Source of the DNA: Diphasiastrum complanatum
Taxonomy: Eukaryota; Streptophyta; Lycopodiopsida; Lycopodiales; Lycopodiaceae
Assembly (NCBI GenBank): GCA_029204225.1
Contig: MU833474.1
Coordinates: 1 to 56,085, forward strand
Direction: 5' to 3'
DNA: 56,085 nt
Shown: in pieces, positions 31,873 to 44,172 of the stretch
Layout: each line of letters opens with the position of its first letter
Numbering within the stretch: the stretch's first letter is position 1
The notes under the pieces: model-generated
What the model was told of the DNA's origin: nothing
Database searches by the model: none
Seen by the model: the letters and a program-made list of their open reading frames with translations, nothing else
Translations under genes and position numbers: made by a program

Positions 31873-32402
31873 ATGTTTTGTTCATACCTTATGATTACCA
31901 AAAATTTACTTAGTGTGAGTCAGTTGCTAAGTAAAGGGTTCAAAGTTGAGTTTGATGGAGATGGTTGCATGACCAAAACGACGGATATCTTGATTGTAAA
32001 AGGTAAAAGACAAGGGAAGTTGTTCAAACTAGATGCTTGTGTTATTGCTGACCAAGTTGGATTTGTGGCAAGTGAGCAAATACCTATTCAAGAGGTTTGG
32101 CATAGAAGGATGGGGCACCTCAACTTCAGGTCATTGGAGGTAATGGCTAAGAAGCAAGTTGTGATTGGTCTTCCAAAATCCTTAAGTAGCATCAATCATG
32201 TTTGTGAGTCTTGTGCTTTGTCAAAGTCACATAGACTACCTTATACTAGATCTACATCTAGATCTACAAAGCCTTTTCAAGTTGTACATTCAGATATTCA
32301 TGGAATTACTACAACTAGCAATAGTGGAGCTAAGAGGTATGTAACTTTCATTGATGATTTTAGTATATTTTGTTGGATCTATCTACTAAAGAGCAAAGAT
32401 GG
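31873..32402 (+). pseudogene. copia J integrase, N-terminal part
   Basis: MITKNLLSVSQLL, then the zinc site (VWHRRMGHLNF; CESCALSK), first catalytic Asp (VVHSDIHG) and ATFIDDF-like text (VTFIDDFSIFCWIYLLKSKD). After this the open frame continues only by chance into repeat DNA ending in a Cys/Val run from the GT microsatellite. The second Asp and Glu are absent. Confidence 0.88.
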
Positions 32403-32505
32403 GAATGTCCTTGCTCTTCTTCTTTTCTCCTTCATCTTTGTCATGCTTTCTTTGGATTTATCAATTGTTGGATTTGCTAGTTGTTGGGATTTATCTTTAT
32501 TATAC

Positions 32506-32568
<63 letters not shown>

Positions 32569-32690
32569 GAGTAAATTTTTCTTTCATTGAAGTAGTGTTA
32601 GTGGATCGTAGTGTTAATGTAGTGTTAATGGTTAGCTTGCATTTAGGCATCTTGGTCTTGGCATGTGCTAGGGTTAGCTTTGCATTATGG
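32403..32690. repeat. repeat copy 1 (pairs with about 33783-34000)
   Basis: GAATGTCCTTGCTCT, CTTCATCTTTGTCATGCTTTC, AATTGTTGGAT and, further on, AGAGAAGAGTAA and GTGTTAATG words recur in the same order and orientation at 33783-34000. Includes the GT/GA microsatellite. It starts exactly where J breaks off. Confidence 0.7.
32509..32568. repeat. (GT)n-(GA)n compound microsatellite
   Basis: About 18 GT units followed directly by about 11 GA units. It creates artificial Cys/Val and Arg/Glu reading frames on both strands. Confidence 0.97.
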
Positions 32691-32758
32691 ATGTGATTTG
32701 TGAGAGTTATGTCCAAAAATGTTCAAAAAAATGAATGAAGGTTGTATTTTATGTTTTT

Positions 32759-33130
32759 TTTATTTTTTTGCTCTTTTTTATTCAATTTTTGCCCAAATGT
32801 TTTGTTCTCTGTAATTCAATCTGAATAGGTAGGATTGTAGAGCGTTGAAAGGCTTTCTAGCCATATTTTTTTTTTGAATTCCGTTCAGTATTGAGCAAGT
32901 TACAAACTTTTGAAGTTGGCCACAAAATTTTGTAAACTTGTCAAAAACCAGAAACTTCTAGATTTTTTATTTTTCTGCCCTATTTGATTCATTTTTTGCC
33001 CAACCTTCTATTCTCTATAATTCCATCTGAATAGCTAGAATTGTAGAGCATTGAAAGGGTTTTATAGAGATATAATTTTTTTCTCATTTTGTTAAGTATT
33101 GAGAAAGTTTTTGAAAATGTCAAAAAAATG
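32759..33130. repeat. two tandem diverged copies of an about 190-bp unit
   Basis: ATTCAATTTTTGCCCAAATG...CTCTGTAATTCAATCTGAATAG...ATTGTAGAGCGTTGAAAGG is repeated about 190 bp later as ATTCATTTTTTGCCCAACC...CTCTATAATTCCATCTGAATAG...ATTGTAGAGCATTGAAAGG. Both copies end in a run of T and GTATTGAG(C/A)AAGTT. Confidence 0.8.
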
Positions 33131-33639
33131 CTCTAACCTTGTCATTAGCTTCAACAATGTCATTGCTAGCAGCTGCACCAAATCAACAAGCATTATCTTG
33201 GGATGCTTTTTTGGATGGTGTCAACTACCCATTTGTCAATGAACAAGGTTATCATGAATGGCCACCGGACCCATATGGCTCTTATTGAAATTTTGCATTT
33301 AAGCCTTGAGACAAGTGTCGTGGGACCGCCACCAGTTTTGGTGAGGGATACTATTGGAGGGTTTGCGGATCCCAAGGCAACCCTAACCTTATTTAATAAG
33401 TGAGAGGGATTTGGCACCCTGCGTGTGTAAGTCCAACCCGATGATCACATAATTATTTGATAATTGGAAATCAATAAAAGAACGTTAGACCTTTTTGTGG
33501 GACTTTTAATATCGCAGGCCTAAATGTCAAGTTAGTGAATAAAGTTGGGTCTCCCACCAAAATTGGTTCAAATTCAGTTTCAAATTGGTTCCCTCCAATT
33601 ATTGAATGGGTTCCCACTCTTTTTTAAATAAGAATAGTT

Positions 33640-34000
33640 AGGGAGGTCAAAATGGGCCAATAGGATTTTGAGGCCAAGGCCCTCCTCTCCACTATAAATA
33701 GGGGCAAACTCGAGTTGCTCCTCATGTTCAAATCTTCATTTCAATACAAGCAGATTGGTTCTCTTATGGAATGGATTTGTGAATGTCCTTGCTCTATAAC
33801 CTTTTCCTTCATCTCTCATGCTTTCATTATATTTGCTAATTGTTGGATCTAGATGTTATTGGAATTTATACTTCTTATGCTTTTGGTGAGAGAAAAAGGG
33901 AGAGAGAGAGAAAGAGTAAGCTATTATTATGGTGAATCTTAGGGTTAATGGATGTATTGTTAATGCTTAGTGTTAATGGATGTTAGAGTTAGATGTGGAT
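33640..34000 (+). promoter_or_regulatory. TATA-like promoter and repeat copy 2
   Basis: CTCCACTATAAATAGGGG (about 33690-33707) is a strong plant TATA-box context, about 85 bp before the start of repeat copy 2 (33783). This layout (promoter, then a segment also found elsewhere at 32403) resembles U3-R of an LTR. Neither LTR ends nor PBS were found, so the assignment is tentative. Confidence 0.45.
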
Positions 34001-34784
34001 CTTCCATATGTTGGATTTATCTCCTCTGCTCTCCTAAATCCCATTTTAATTTGCCTCCATTCTTGCTGCATTTTACTCATGTTGTCGCACAATCTTCATA
34101 AATACAAGTAAATTCTCACATGCGAAGAAAAGGCAAAATTTTCACCAATGTTCATCTCAGCAAAAGCTGACGTCATGGCCCTTTTCACGCTCACCCCATG
34201 CAACTGTGCTAACAGACTTGACAACAAAAGCAGCCACCCACGTCTCCTACAGATAGCACATCCACTTTGTACTTTCTTCATCTGCACACCTGTAAAATTA
34301 TGTATATATATATTGGATACCATTTGTGTATTGAGATCGATCAAGAGAACAAGTGTGTGTGTGTGTGTAAGATATAGCATCATAAGCTTATCAGAGATAG
34401 ACGAAGTAGATGCCTTGCGCATTGATTCTTTATTGTCAGTAATAGGTTCATTCCTTTACAGATTGAATTTGCTTTGTAGAGCACATGGTTTTGTTTGCTA
34501 TTGTCTTGCGCTCTACTGCATTATTGATATGTATATTTTGCTATACTTAATCTGATAACAGCTCTTTTTCTGCATTCAGATTCGTGTAATATTGCTATGC
34601 CTATTCTTCATTTTGTCTGACTTTTCTTGTTGTTTTTATGATTAAAATCACATCTAAATCTTCATTCAATAATTTCAGATCTATATTTGACAACTGTTAC
34701 GTGTCGTTAGACCATTGTTTGACTGATAATTTCATAGACTACAAAATAGTCTATCACATATTCTCCTTAATATATTCTTAACAA
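34001..34784 (+). other. probable 5' LTR region of copia K
   Basis: Non-coding. It ends ATATTCTTAACA right before the PBS at 34785, as expected for an LTR end. A short GT run is at 34351-34368. The LTR start could not be placed, and no similarity to the sequence after K's RNase H (36897 on) was seen. Confidence 0.5.
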
Positions 34785-34796
34785 TGGTATAAGAGC
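34785..34796 (+). promoter_or_regulatory. copia K primer-binding site (one mismatch)
   Basis: TGGTATAAGAGC, one base from TGGTATCAGAGC, two bases after CTTAACA. Confidence 0.82.
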
Positions 34797-34849
34797 AGGT
34801 TCATTCCTGAGATTTCAGAGATAACATTTGGTACTGTACAACAGAAAAT

Positions 34850-35470
34850 TACTTCAATACTTGACAGTTCAAGCTGCAACTATCAAGTTTGAAAAATCAA
34901 GACAAACTTACTTCTTAAGGGAGAAGGTTTGTGGCCATGGGTTGATGGCACAAAAGAGATGCCTCAATCTACAGGTAAAGAATTGAAGGATTGGAGAGAC
35001 AAAAATGACAAGGCTTTTGTCATCATAAGCATTTCCTTGTCTGAAGATTTGTTGCTTGACATTTCAAAATATTCTAAAGCCAGGGAAGTATGGAATGCTA
35101 TTCAATGTAAATTTGAAAAGAAATCTGAAGGTGAAGTTGTACATCTTCATAATCAACTTTACAATACTATTTGGGATGGAAAAGATTTAGATGCACATGT
35201 CAAGAAATTGAGAAGATTATTCTCATCTCTTAAGCTAGCAGGAAAAGAGCATGAAATTTCAGATTCTCAAAAGTATACTATCTTTTTGAGATCTCTGCCT
35301 AATACTTATTCTGCAATAAAGACTATTATAAGTAGGACTGTGCATCTTGACTTTGAAGAAGCAGTTAAAGTTGTACAAGAGGAGGACTTCCTGAGAAAAC
35401 AAGCTAATCATTCCAACAATGAGAAAACCTTCTATGCCAAAAGCTTCTTCATGATCTTGACCCAAAAGGT
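34850..35470 (+). pseudogene. copia K gag
   Basis: The start is broken (readable as SILDSSSCNYQV... before 34929). It is then open for 204 codons: MWPWVDGTKEMPQSTGKELK, EVWNAIQCKFEKKSEGEV, HLHNQLYNTIWDGKDLD, SLPNTYSAIKTII. This is a UBN2-type gag related to F/I. No zinc knuckle: the sequence jumps at about 35435-35460 into the end of the integrase-RT linker. Confidence 0.87.
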
Positions 35471-36896
35471 CATGAAATTTTTGAATATGCTACTTTCTAT
35501 GGTGATTTACCTAATATTGCTCTTAAGAATAATCAAGAGGTAGCCCAAGAACAAGAAATTCAGGATATGAACCAACAGCAGGATCAACATCAACAAGAAG
35601 GTGAACAACAACATGTTCAATCACCAAGAAGTAAGAGTACATGTCTCAAAGAGATGCAGATCCCAGATGAATTATTGAGAAGATCAACAAGAACAAGAAA
35701 GGAACCAGAAAGGTATGATCAGCAATATAGTCTAGTAGTTGACGAATTTTGTGGCTTTACTACTAAACCACAAAATTATGAAGAAGCCATAGAGTGTCAA
35801 GAGGCAAACAAGTGGAAAGAAGCAATGAAAGAGGAGATGAAATCCATGGAAAAGAACAAAGAATGGGAGCTACAACCTTTACCTGAAGACAGAAAAGCAA
35901 TCAAGTGCAAATGGATATACCGATACAAATATGGATCGAATGATATTTTACAGGTTAAGAGGGAGATATCTTCTCTATTTGATATTACTGATCTTGGAGA
36001 GGCAAAATGCTACTTGGGAATACAAGAGACAGAATGAATGGAAGTATCTACATACATCAGCAAAGATATATTAAGAAGCTGTTGAAGAACTTTCAAATGG
36101 AAGAATGTAAAGACAAAGCTACACCAGTACATGTTGGAGCTATTATTTCCAAGGAGGATTGTCCGATATCGAATGAAGAAAAAGAAGACATGAAGAAATA
36201 TACTTATCACCTCTTATTGGATCATTAATGTATCTTGCTATATGTACATGTTCAAATATAGCATATGGAGTATTCACTCTTACTCAATATTGTTCTGATC
36301 CGGAAATAAAACATTGGAGAGCAGCTAACAAAATATTACAGTACCTGAAATACACAAATGACTATGGGATAAAATATTCAAAGAATGAAAATTTCATTCT
36401 TCTATCCTATAGTGATGCCAGTTGGCTGACCTTCAAAGAAGACTCTAAAATCTTGACTGGAGGATGCAACATTATAGCAGGAGGTGCTATTAGTTGGACA
36501 TGTAAGAAGCAAACGATAGTTGCTCAGTCATCTTGCAAATCTGAATACATTGCTGCATCTAAGGTGGCAAATGAAGTGATACGGATTAGATATATGCTTG
36601 AAAGTTTGGGCATCACTCAAGATGAACCAAGTATATTTCTAATGGACAATACTTCAGCAATTCACTTGACAAAAGATCTGATGTTTCATGCTCGAACCAA
36701 ACATAATGCTATGAGATATCATCACATAAGAGATCTCATCGACAAAGAGCTAATCTGTACCAGCTTCATTTCAACCAAAGAGATGGTGGCAGATATATTA
36801 ACCAAGGCATTGGACAAAGACACATTTGACAAACACAGAACCACTCTTGGAATAATTAAATTACCAAGTTTTAAGATAGAGTTGTCACGTATATAA
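35471..36896 (+). pseudogene. copia K linker, RT remnant and RNase H
   Basis: 35567-35940: Gln/glutamate-rich linker, RRSTRTRKEPERYDQQY, KWKEAMKEEMKSMEKN and CKWIYRYKYG. At about 35940 the text jumps to QVKREISSLFDITDLGEAKCYLG, so the RT palm with YVDD is deleted. After a frame change at 36007, RNase H (36228-36896) is open for 222 codons: YSDASW, SCKSEYIAAS, LMDNTSAIHLTKD and EMVADILTKAL. It ends at 36896. Confidence 0.88.
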
Positions 36897-37600
36897 AATG
36901 TTGGTAATCTAATTATGAGGCCATCATAAGAGTCAATAATTAATACCAAAATAATTAAGTAGACCCCTATTATACATTGAATTAAATTCATGGGTCCTAC
37001 TTAATAACACACTCTATGTTAACTTTACATAGTGGTAGAAGATTCTAGAAATTCCTATTAGAGTAGAATAATCTAGAATGTTTAGCTTCTAGACTTTTCT
37101 AATTTTTTTTAAGATAGAGAGTAGGATCTACTTTTTGAAAAACACTCCTAGAGAGAGAGTGAACATAGAGAGGAGAAATTTTTCTGTGTGCAGTCTATTA
37201 GGAGAACTAACATTTCTTGAATGGAGAATGATCAGAACTGAATGGAGAAAAATTGAAATCAATAAATCGCTCTACAGAAGCTATAGACTTCATTTAGATG
37301 CTCAGTACATTTGAGTTTCTCTCACGTTCTTCTATTTTCTTTGTATTTTCAAGAAAATGAAGATTTCTTTCATGAAATCCATCGTACATTGAATATCTAA
37401 TGTTTCTGTTTGATTCATTTCATAAGTACTATCCTAATAGCATGTAAATGATATTCAAACATCAATACTTATCTCACATGAATGAGAATCAATCATTAAT
37501 TTACTTTTTACAAGACTTTGTGAGGATTTTGCATTTTTAGCCTTATTAATTTACAACATTGTTTTGGGCCAATGGTAGTTAATTTAGCTACCATCATTAT
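36897..37600 (+). other. possible 3' LTR of copia K
   Basis: TGTTGGTAATCTAATTATGAGG starts three bases after the K stop codon. The following 600 bp carry an AGAGAGAGAG stretch and a TTCTTTGTATTTTC end-like region, as in copia LTRs. There is no polypurine tract and no match to the 5' side, so it may be a different sequence. Confidence 0.35.
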
Positions 37601-40600
37601 GTAAGGTATCTAGCTTTTACACCACATTGTAAGGATGAGTCAAGGAGGAGCACAACAAATGTTCATGACTCATGTTCGAGTAATGTGCGCATGTGTGGGC
37701 ATAGTTCCTACTTGAAGTACATTTTCTCATTTTCACTTTGATTAAGGCTTAACAAAAAAATTTCTAACACAAAGTTGGACGTCGTGGTTCTTGAGGATGG
37801 CAATGAAGCCTTTCACAACAGTTCACACAGACTTTGGCATATAAAAGTCTCATAACAACAAATTATCTCTAACATACATATTCCACCAATTTGAAGGTTA
37901 ATTATATGACATCATCATGAATATTTAGTGATCTTTTAAATTGAGCTTCTAAGATTGCTTACAATATTGACTTCAACTTAAAACACTAAGTTTTTTTTAA
38001 TGTTTCTTGGATGTCAACATACAATCGTTTAAAAGGCCTACCAAGCTTTGGCGCACGGGTGATCTTAGACATCCCTTATGTACACATGTCAGAATTTGAG
38101 CATGGGCCTTCCCAAAAGAACCAATATTATCAAAGTCGACAATAACACAAGACGATAGGAAATCTTGTTATGATATGATATAAGAGGTTTATAGTCAAAC
38201 TTTCTTGATCTAGCAATACTTTGATGCATGGAAATAATATAAGTATTGCCCAAAATTAAGCGTTAGAAAAATAGTTTTTTTTGTAGTCAATACAAAGCAT
38301 GAATCATGCATTTCCACCTTCATATGGAAAGGATGAAGTTTTGATACAATGAGTGGTCAAATATATAACTTAAACACATTCAAGGACATCATCTTGTCAT
38401 ATGCAATGTTGAATATAAGGGAGTTCATTTTCTTCTTGGTATGCCAAACCTATAATGAAGTTTCTCTAGGGTTAAACTTTAAGTAAACACAAATAAGTGG
38501 ATGGATACTTAAACTCTTCACGATAATGGCTTTCTAGAAGAGAGACTTGAATGTTTATCACATGTTTAGAATGATTGTTACAATTGCAACTCATTATGTG
38601 TGTGCTGCAAAACATGTGTTAAGCTCTAGATGACAAGATAGGAAACTTTTTAGTCAAAAATATGAAGATGAATTAGTCATTTTCTATTTGGAGGGATTTT
38701 TCATGACATTATACATGCAATTTATATCTAGGTGTGTCTCATGCTTGAAAATGATTTACATTTGAGGAAGTCAAATGTGGTGGTGGTAGTCATTATGATG
38801 TTCTTCTTTTTTTGACATGCCCATAAGAACCCTCAATGATAACAATAAATTAAGGCAATTTTTTTTTCTCTCGAAAGAACTAGCCATCGACTATAAACTT
38901 TATGCAAAGTACATGAAGTGCAAAAAAAAAAAAATTCAAGCAATTTTGAGACAATATAAAGGCCCAAACTTCTTGAGTATATTCTACAAATGTAAGGAAG
39001 ATAAGATTAAAATACTATTTTGCTAATTTGTTCATTTAATGTGGGTATGTTCTTTCTTGCTTAAAATTCATGCATTTCTTTTAAACATGTAATATTTCAA
39101 AGTTTTGGTTAGTGACCAAACATTCATAATCATATAAGATAACTCAAAGAAACAAACAAACTATTTTGTGAAACTAATGCTTATGATAAGCTACGTAACA
39201 ATATTTTTTTATACTTTCAAGAATTAATATCAAATATGAAAAACATGGACCAAAAAAACATTCACATACGATGACAAAATGTAACTATTTTTAAAGAGTA
39301 TATGGTTGATGAGCTATATAAAATGGGTAAAGAAAGCATGATTGACGAACTGATATAAAAAGGATGTCCAAACAATCAAACTTGCCTAACAATTAAAATT
39401 TAAGGCCTAGTTAATTAATATACATTCACTTAGTTTTTGTGAAACTTTTGAGATAAAATATATGTTAAAATTTAGAATGATTTCAAAATTTTATTTTTAA
39501 GATACATATATACCTACACTCACTATCAATGCCATATTTGTAAATACATATTTAAGCTTCTATGTTGAATGCATGAATATATATATGTATATTTTTTTTA
39601 TTCCTTGAAATTTTTTCCTATAAATCTTTCCCTTGGATTCCTATTTATGATTCTTTTCATGATTTTTGTAGGTAAAAAGAACAATCACCTTAACAACTAT
39701 CATGTTCTCACAAATTGAAGTTGGCGAATTGTTAAATACCATATGCCATGTGAATCTATATGTTTGCTCAATTTGACTGTCAAGTGTTTAAATTACTTGC
39801 ATTTCCTCAAATACGGATTGTAAAGATAAGGTTAAAAAAAATGGAAGTATTATCCATGGAGGAAATAGCTCGTTTATAAAATATAAGAAATTAAATATAT
39901 AAGTAAATGCAAAAGTAAGGTAGTCTATGTCGTATGCCTATGACTACAAGAAATATTTATAATCTACTAAACACATGGTTGATAGCATAGCTAAGAACTA
40001 GCCAATAGAAGCAACATAAAGTGATATGAAAATGAAGATCCATTATAACAATCAATGGAATCTTGACTATAATTGTTGTCAATTATAAGGTCCAACTTGA
40101 AACTAGAGCATGTGTGGCTCTTGTTTGATTAACAAACTGAAGAGCCTTTATTTAAGAGGTGGATAGAGTATTCTCAAGAATTTCTGAATACAAACGAATA
40201 AATGATGTTTAGAATGATTCATTCTAGAGGGAGAAGGGACCACATTGCTAAGGTTTTCCGAGTTGTATAGTGGTGATCCATGGAGGGAGGACTTTGGCTT
40301 GAGGGATGGCTAGACTAGGGAGGGTTGTCAATCATTGAGCCAAGGTCGAGATAAGAGAAGTTTCAGTAGATGATATGAAGCACATAGTTGAGTTAGGTTT
40401 TGTGTTTTTGCTTGCATTGATAATTAGTAATCCATTGTGTTGTATGGATTAGATTTGATATATTTGTGGCTGGCTGTTTTTCATTGGTTGATTCAATATA
40501 TGCATTGATGAGAATTATTTTGGTTCTCTCTTAACCGAAATGATTGTCGCACTTTTTTTGTCCAAAAAAAGTGCATGTTTGGTTTGCTAAGTAGTGTGAT

Positions 40601-40700
40601 AAACCTTCCCTTGTTGATGATCCTTTTTGTTGCTACATCATTCAATGTGTATTGAGTATAAGGATCTGAAAAAGTCAACTATTACAAAATGATTCTCGAT
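37601..40700. other. AT-rich intergenic DNA
   Basis: No recognisable gene, LTR or PBS. Poly-A/T tracts are common (for example 38859, 38921, 39588). The only frames are short and without motifs (such as 38817-39026). I see no splice-linked coding here. Confidence 0.55.
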
Positions 40701-41240
40701 TATCTTTGAAAATTCGACAATAGTTTGTTTGGATCTTAAGAAAAGCTTATATCCTTAGCCTCCCGCTTGGTGCGTGCAAGTGTAACTTAGCAATGTTGTG
40801 GTTCCCTTTGGCCTAACTACATGGCCTGCCAATATGAAGAATTTCATGTTTTCTGCTCTACAGTGGAATTTGCACATTGTATATATTGCAATAGCATCTA
40901 TAAAACTCACAGTAGCTGAAAGTTCATTCACAAATAAAGATAATAGCCTGAAAACAGGTACATTGTCAGTAGACAAATTTCATAAGGATTTGAATTGGGC
41001 CTCAAATTTACTGTCTTCTGTCTTTGATCAACATTCTTATAGAGTCTTTGCTCTAAAGTAATGCAGAGTCTTCACGAAGAATAAATAAATTGAATCTTTT
41101 GTTCCTAGTTGTGCTTTACTAAGGATATAATGTGTCTAAATATTATCAGTCGATCACATGGTGATAAGTTTTAACCTAAAAGAATAGACAAAGCCATAAT
41201 TTGCAAAGCTAAATCACAGAAGTTTGCTTCCGGAGGTAGG
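40701..41240. other. region downstream of the SCPL gene
   Basis: Follows the SCPL stop codon on the minus strand and presumably holds its 3' UTR. An 87-codon plus-strand frame (40798-41061) matches no family I know. No canonical polyadenylation signal was picked out with confidence. Confidence 0.4.
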
Positions 41241-44083
41241 TCAGAAGCTCGGGAGGTGTGATCCTGCAAGAAATCTCTTAAAAATTTCTAGTGCTTGTGC
41301 TGGTCTGGTAGCTGGAACCATGTGGCCTGCTCCCCTGACAGTTGTAAAAGTGAGTCCAGAATATACTTGTGACCATCCGCCAACCTGGCAATCACATACT
41401 TCAACGTAAGTTGATCACCAAAATCTAATTCTAAGTCCAGTTTGAGCTTGAACCAAAGTTCAAGACTCAAGAAGCCAATGAATATACCTGATCATGAAAA
41501 TTCCAGGGATACCACAACACCTCTGTTGTAAGATTTAGCTGTTTGATCCAAGAGCGTGTTGCCGTAGTTGCAACGACTCCATCGACATCTCCGCTGTCGA
41601 ATGGTACCACAAGTCACAATCCTCTAGTGTAGAGAAAAAGGACTACATGCACAAAGTAATTTCAATTTGAATACTATCAGTTTATCTTTTTTAAGTGCTG
41701 TTGACTACTTGTACTCCTAGCAGAGAAGACTTACAAACCTGTATATCCATATTTTAAGGTTTTTCTTCAAAAGCTCCTGGTATACTGATAACATGGATCC
41801 CACCACGTCTTTCCTAAGGTAATTCTGGAAGACGATTGGGCTGGAAATCGATGGTTATTCGTTAGGTTCCACTAAATAACCATCAACTTTGAATCGGGTC
41901 ATGTTAACATTCGAACATCCAGATTACATCTGCACAAAGAATCTGCTTCAACTTCTGTTGTTCATGGAACTAATGAATCATCTTTGCAATGTGGCATACC
42001 TGCATCCAGACCAATTCCTAGGAGTTGAGACATGCAGAGAAGCTTGCACTTCAGGTGAGTTCAAATAGGGGGTAACTGAGTCAGAACACGGATTGTACGC
42101 AGCTGCAAGGTAGAAAGTTTTCTGCAAAAGAAAGTGAACTTTGAGTCCTTTAATATACCAGTGCAATGGGCACTTTACTGGTGGTTGTGCTTCACAAATG
42201 CTGAATTTATTTTTTAAAAGTTTTCATTTCCAGATAAATTAAACTTACTAACAAGCACAAAGAAGCAACTAAGAGGTGCCAATGAAAGTTCTCTTGAGGA
42301 TTTTAAAGGTCACAGGGAGAACTATTCCATTCTCCCTAATCGTTTTGTCAGGGGGATAGCTAGTGCTATATTGGGACTGTGAAATGGGAAGGAAGATGGC
42401 AGACTGAATAAATTGATCGTCCCCTGGATGTCAGTAGAGTAGCTCATAATGAGAGAAAGTAGTCCTAACTCATTTTTACCACTTAATACTGAAAAGGATA
42501 CCACAATAAGATAAAAAAAACTCAAAATCATTCAAACAGATTTTATGGAAGGAGCAACACTCTGCTCAAAAGCAGATAACTGTTACCAGCACAAAAATGC
42601 TTTCTTGAATAAGGAAATTTAGCCTTGTAATGTTCAACATGCACTTTTCAACTAGCACTTTGCAAGAATGGTACTTACAGTCGGCCTTCCTGAACTTGGA
42701 CTATTGCATGATGGTGCATATATGTTGTATAGATTTATATCTTGCATATCTGTGTTAGCCTGATTCAGTGCTTGATTGCATGTGGAGTTGTCTGAATCAG
42801 AATCAACAGGAAGATCATTTGCAAAATCACAGTTCTCAATCAGTCCATTGTAAGTCTCATCTGAAATAAGAGAATGAGAGTGAAAGAAGTGGGTTGTGCC
42901 ACTGTTGTCATAGTACGCATCAGTCCATGGATTTCCAATCTGCAACATCATATCAACAACTTTAATGATTGCAAAGTGTTTTTTGAAGATCGCGCTACTT
43001 AGATTACTGCAAGCGTGAAATTACAAAGAAAAGTCACTAGCTATTATACTGAACTGCAAACCCTTTGAAGTTGATCTTTAAGGCTCCTTCTATTTCATTG
43101 TTACGCAGCACTTCCAAAGCTAGAGTTGGAATGTAATGCCCTGCAATGAACAGAATTTATAAGAAGGTAAATTGACCTCCTTATATGTCATTCCCAAACT
43201 TCCAAGCAACCTTTCAGATATCCAAGGCCGTTTTTGGATTTTGAGAACAGTTTCACTAAAATAGACTTTGTTCACTAAAATAGACTTTGTTTTCCCCAAA
43301 AAGTTTGCTGTAACAAGAGTATAACTTGAACTTTATGCAGCTTGCTTTTAAGCATATTGAATGCAGCAGCAAAACTTCTGAAGACTAATACTGGAAGAAG
43401 AATAATGGAAGGCTGAAGCTATGGAGCACAGCGCTGATTTGTGCATCACCAAAGAAGCAGCACTAGTAAGCTTTTCCGAAGTATACCAGCATAGCTTTCG
43501 CCTATAAGATAGAAATCATTGGGGTTGTACTCGGGGAACTTTTGAAACCACGCAAGAAGAAATGCCAAAACATCTTCAGCTGCATTCAACAAGAGTAGGG
43601 TCAGTTATATTCGAACTGCGGATATGAGGACATACGATATATGAATGCTCTGTTTTCATTGTTAGATAAGAAATATTTCAACTAAATTGCAATTTCATAA
43701 GGTCAGTCGGGTAATTGAGACGTAATCAGATGAGCTGATTTACGAAGGAAGTCCTAACAAGAAGCTTTGTGACTCCAAGAATGTGAATTACAGTACCTAA
43801 ATAAAGTTACCTGCTCCATTGTCAGAGAAGTGATCATAGTCTGTCGAAGTATTGGAGTATGAAAAGCCTACTCCGAATGGTGACTCCAAAAACAGTATAT
43901 TCGCAACTGCTTTCATAAATGGAGAACAAAGAATTGAACGTTTTTAATGGTTTATCAAGCAGGATCGCAGTAAACTAATGTTCAGTTTTCAATTTAAGAA
44001 GCGGAATTGCCAATTGACGAAACAACGCTTGATCTGAGACTGAAAAAGAGCAATCGACTGCAGCGGAGCAGATAAAGATAAAG

Positions 44084-44172
<89 letters not shown>

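Larger units (their letters stand above)
29851..32402 (+). mobile_element. copia J, 5' half, inserted in the gypsy fragment
   Basis: Plus strand: 5' LTR, PBS, leader of about 590 bp, gag, protease, integrase up to the IDDF segment, then an abrupt break at LLKSKD (about 32400) into unrelated repeat DNA. RT, RNase H and 3' LTR are missing. Lineage as R1, C and D. Confidence 0.88.

Noticed and set aside
32399-32716. Cys-Val and His-Thr repeat frames
   Set aside because: They come from the GT/GA microsatellite and continue by chance from the integrase frame of J.
37601-40700. Short frames (for example 38817-39026, 40493-40678) as small genes
   Set aside because: AT-rich, no motifs, no splice partners, no similarity to anything I know.
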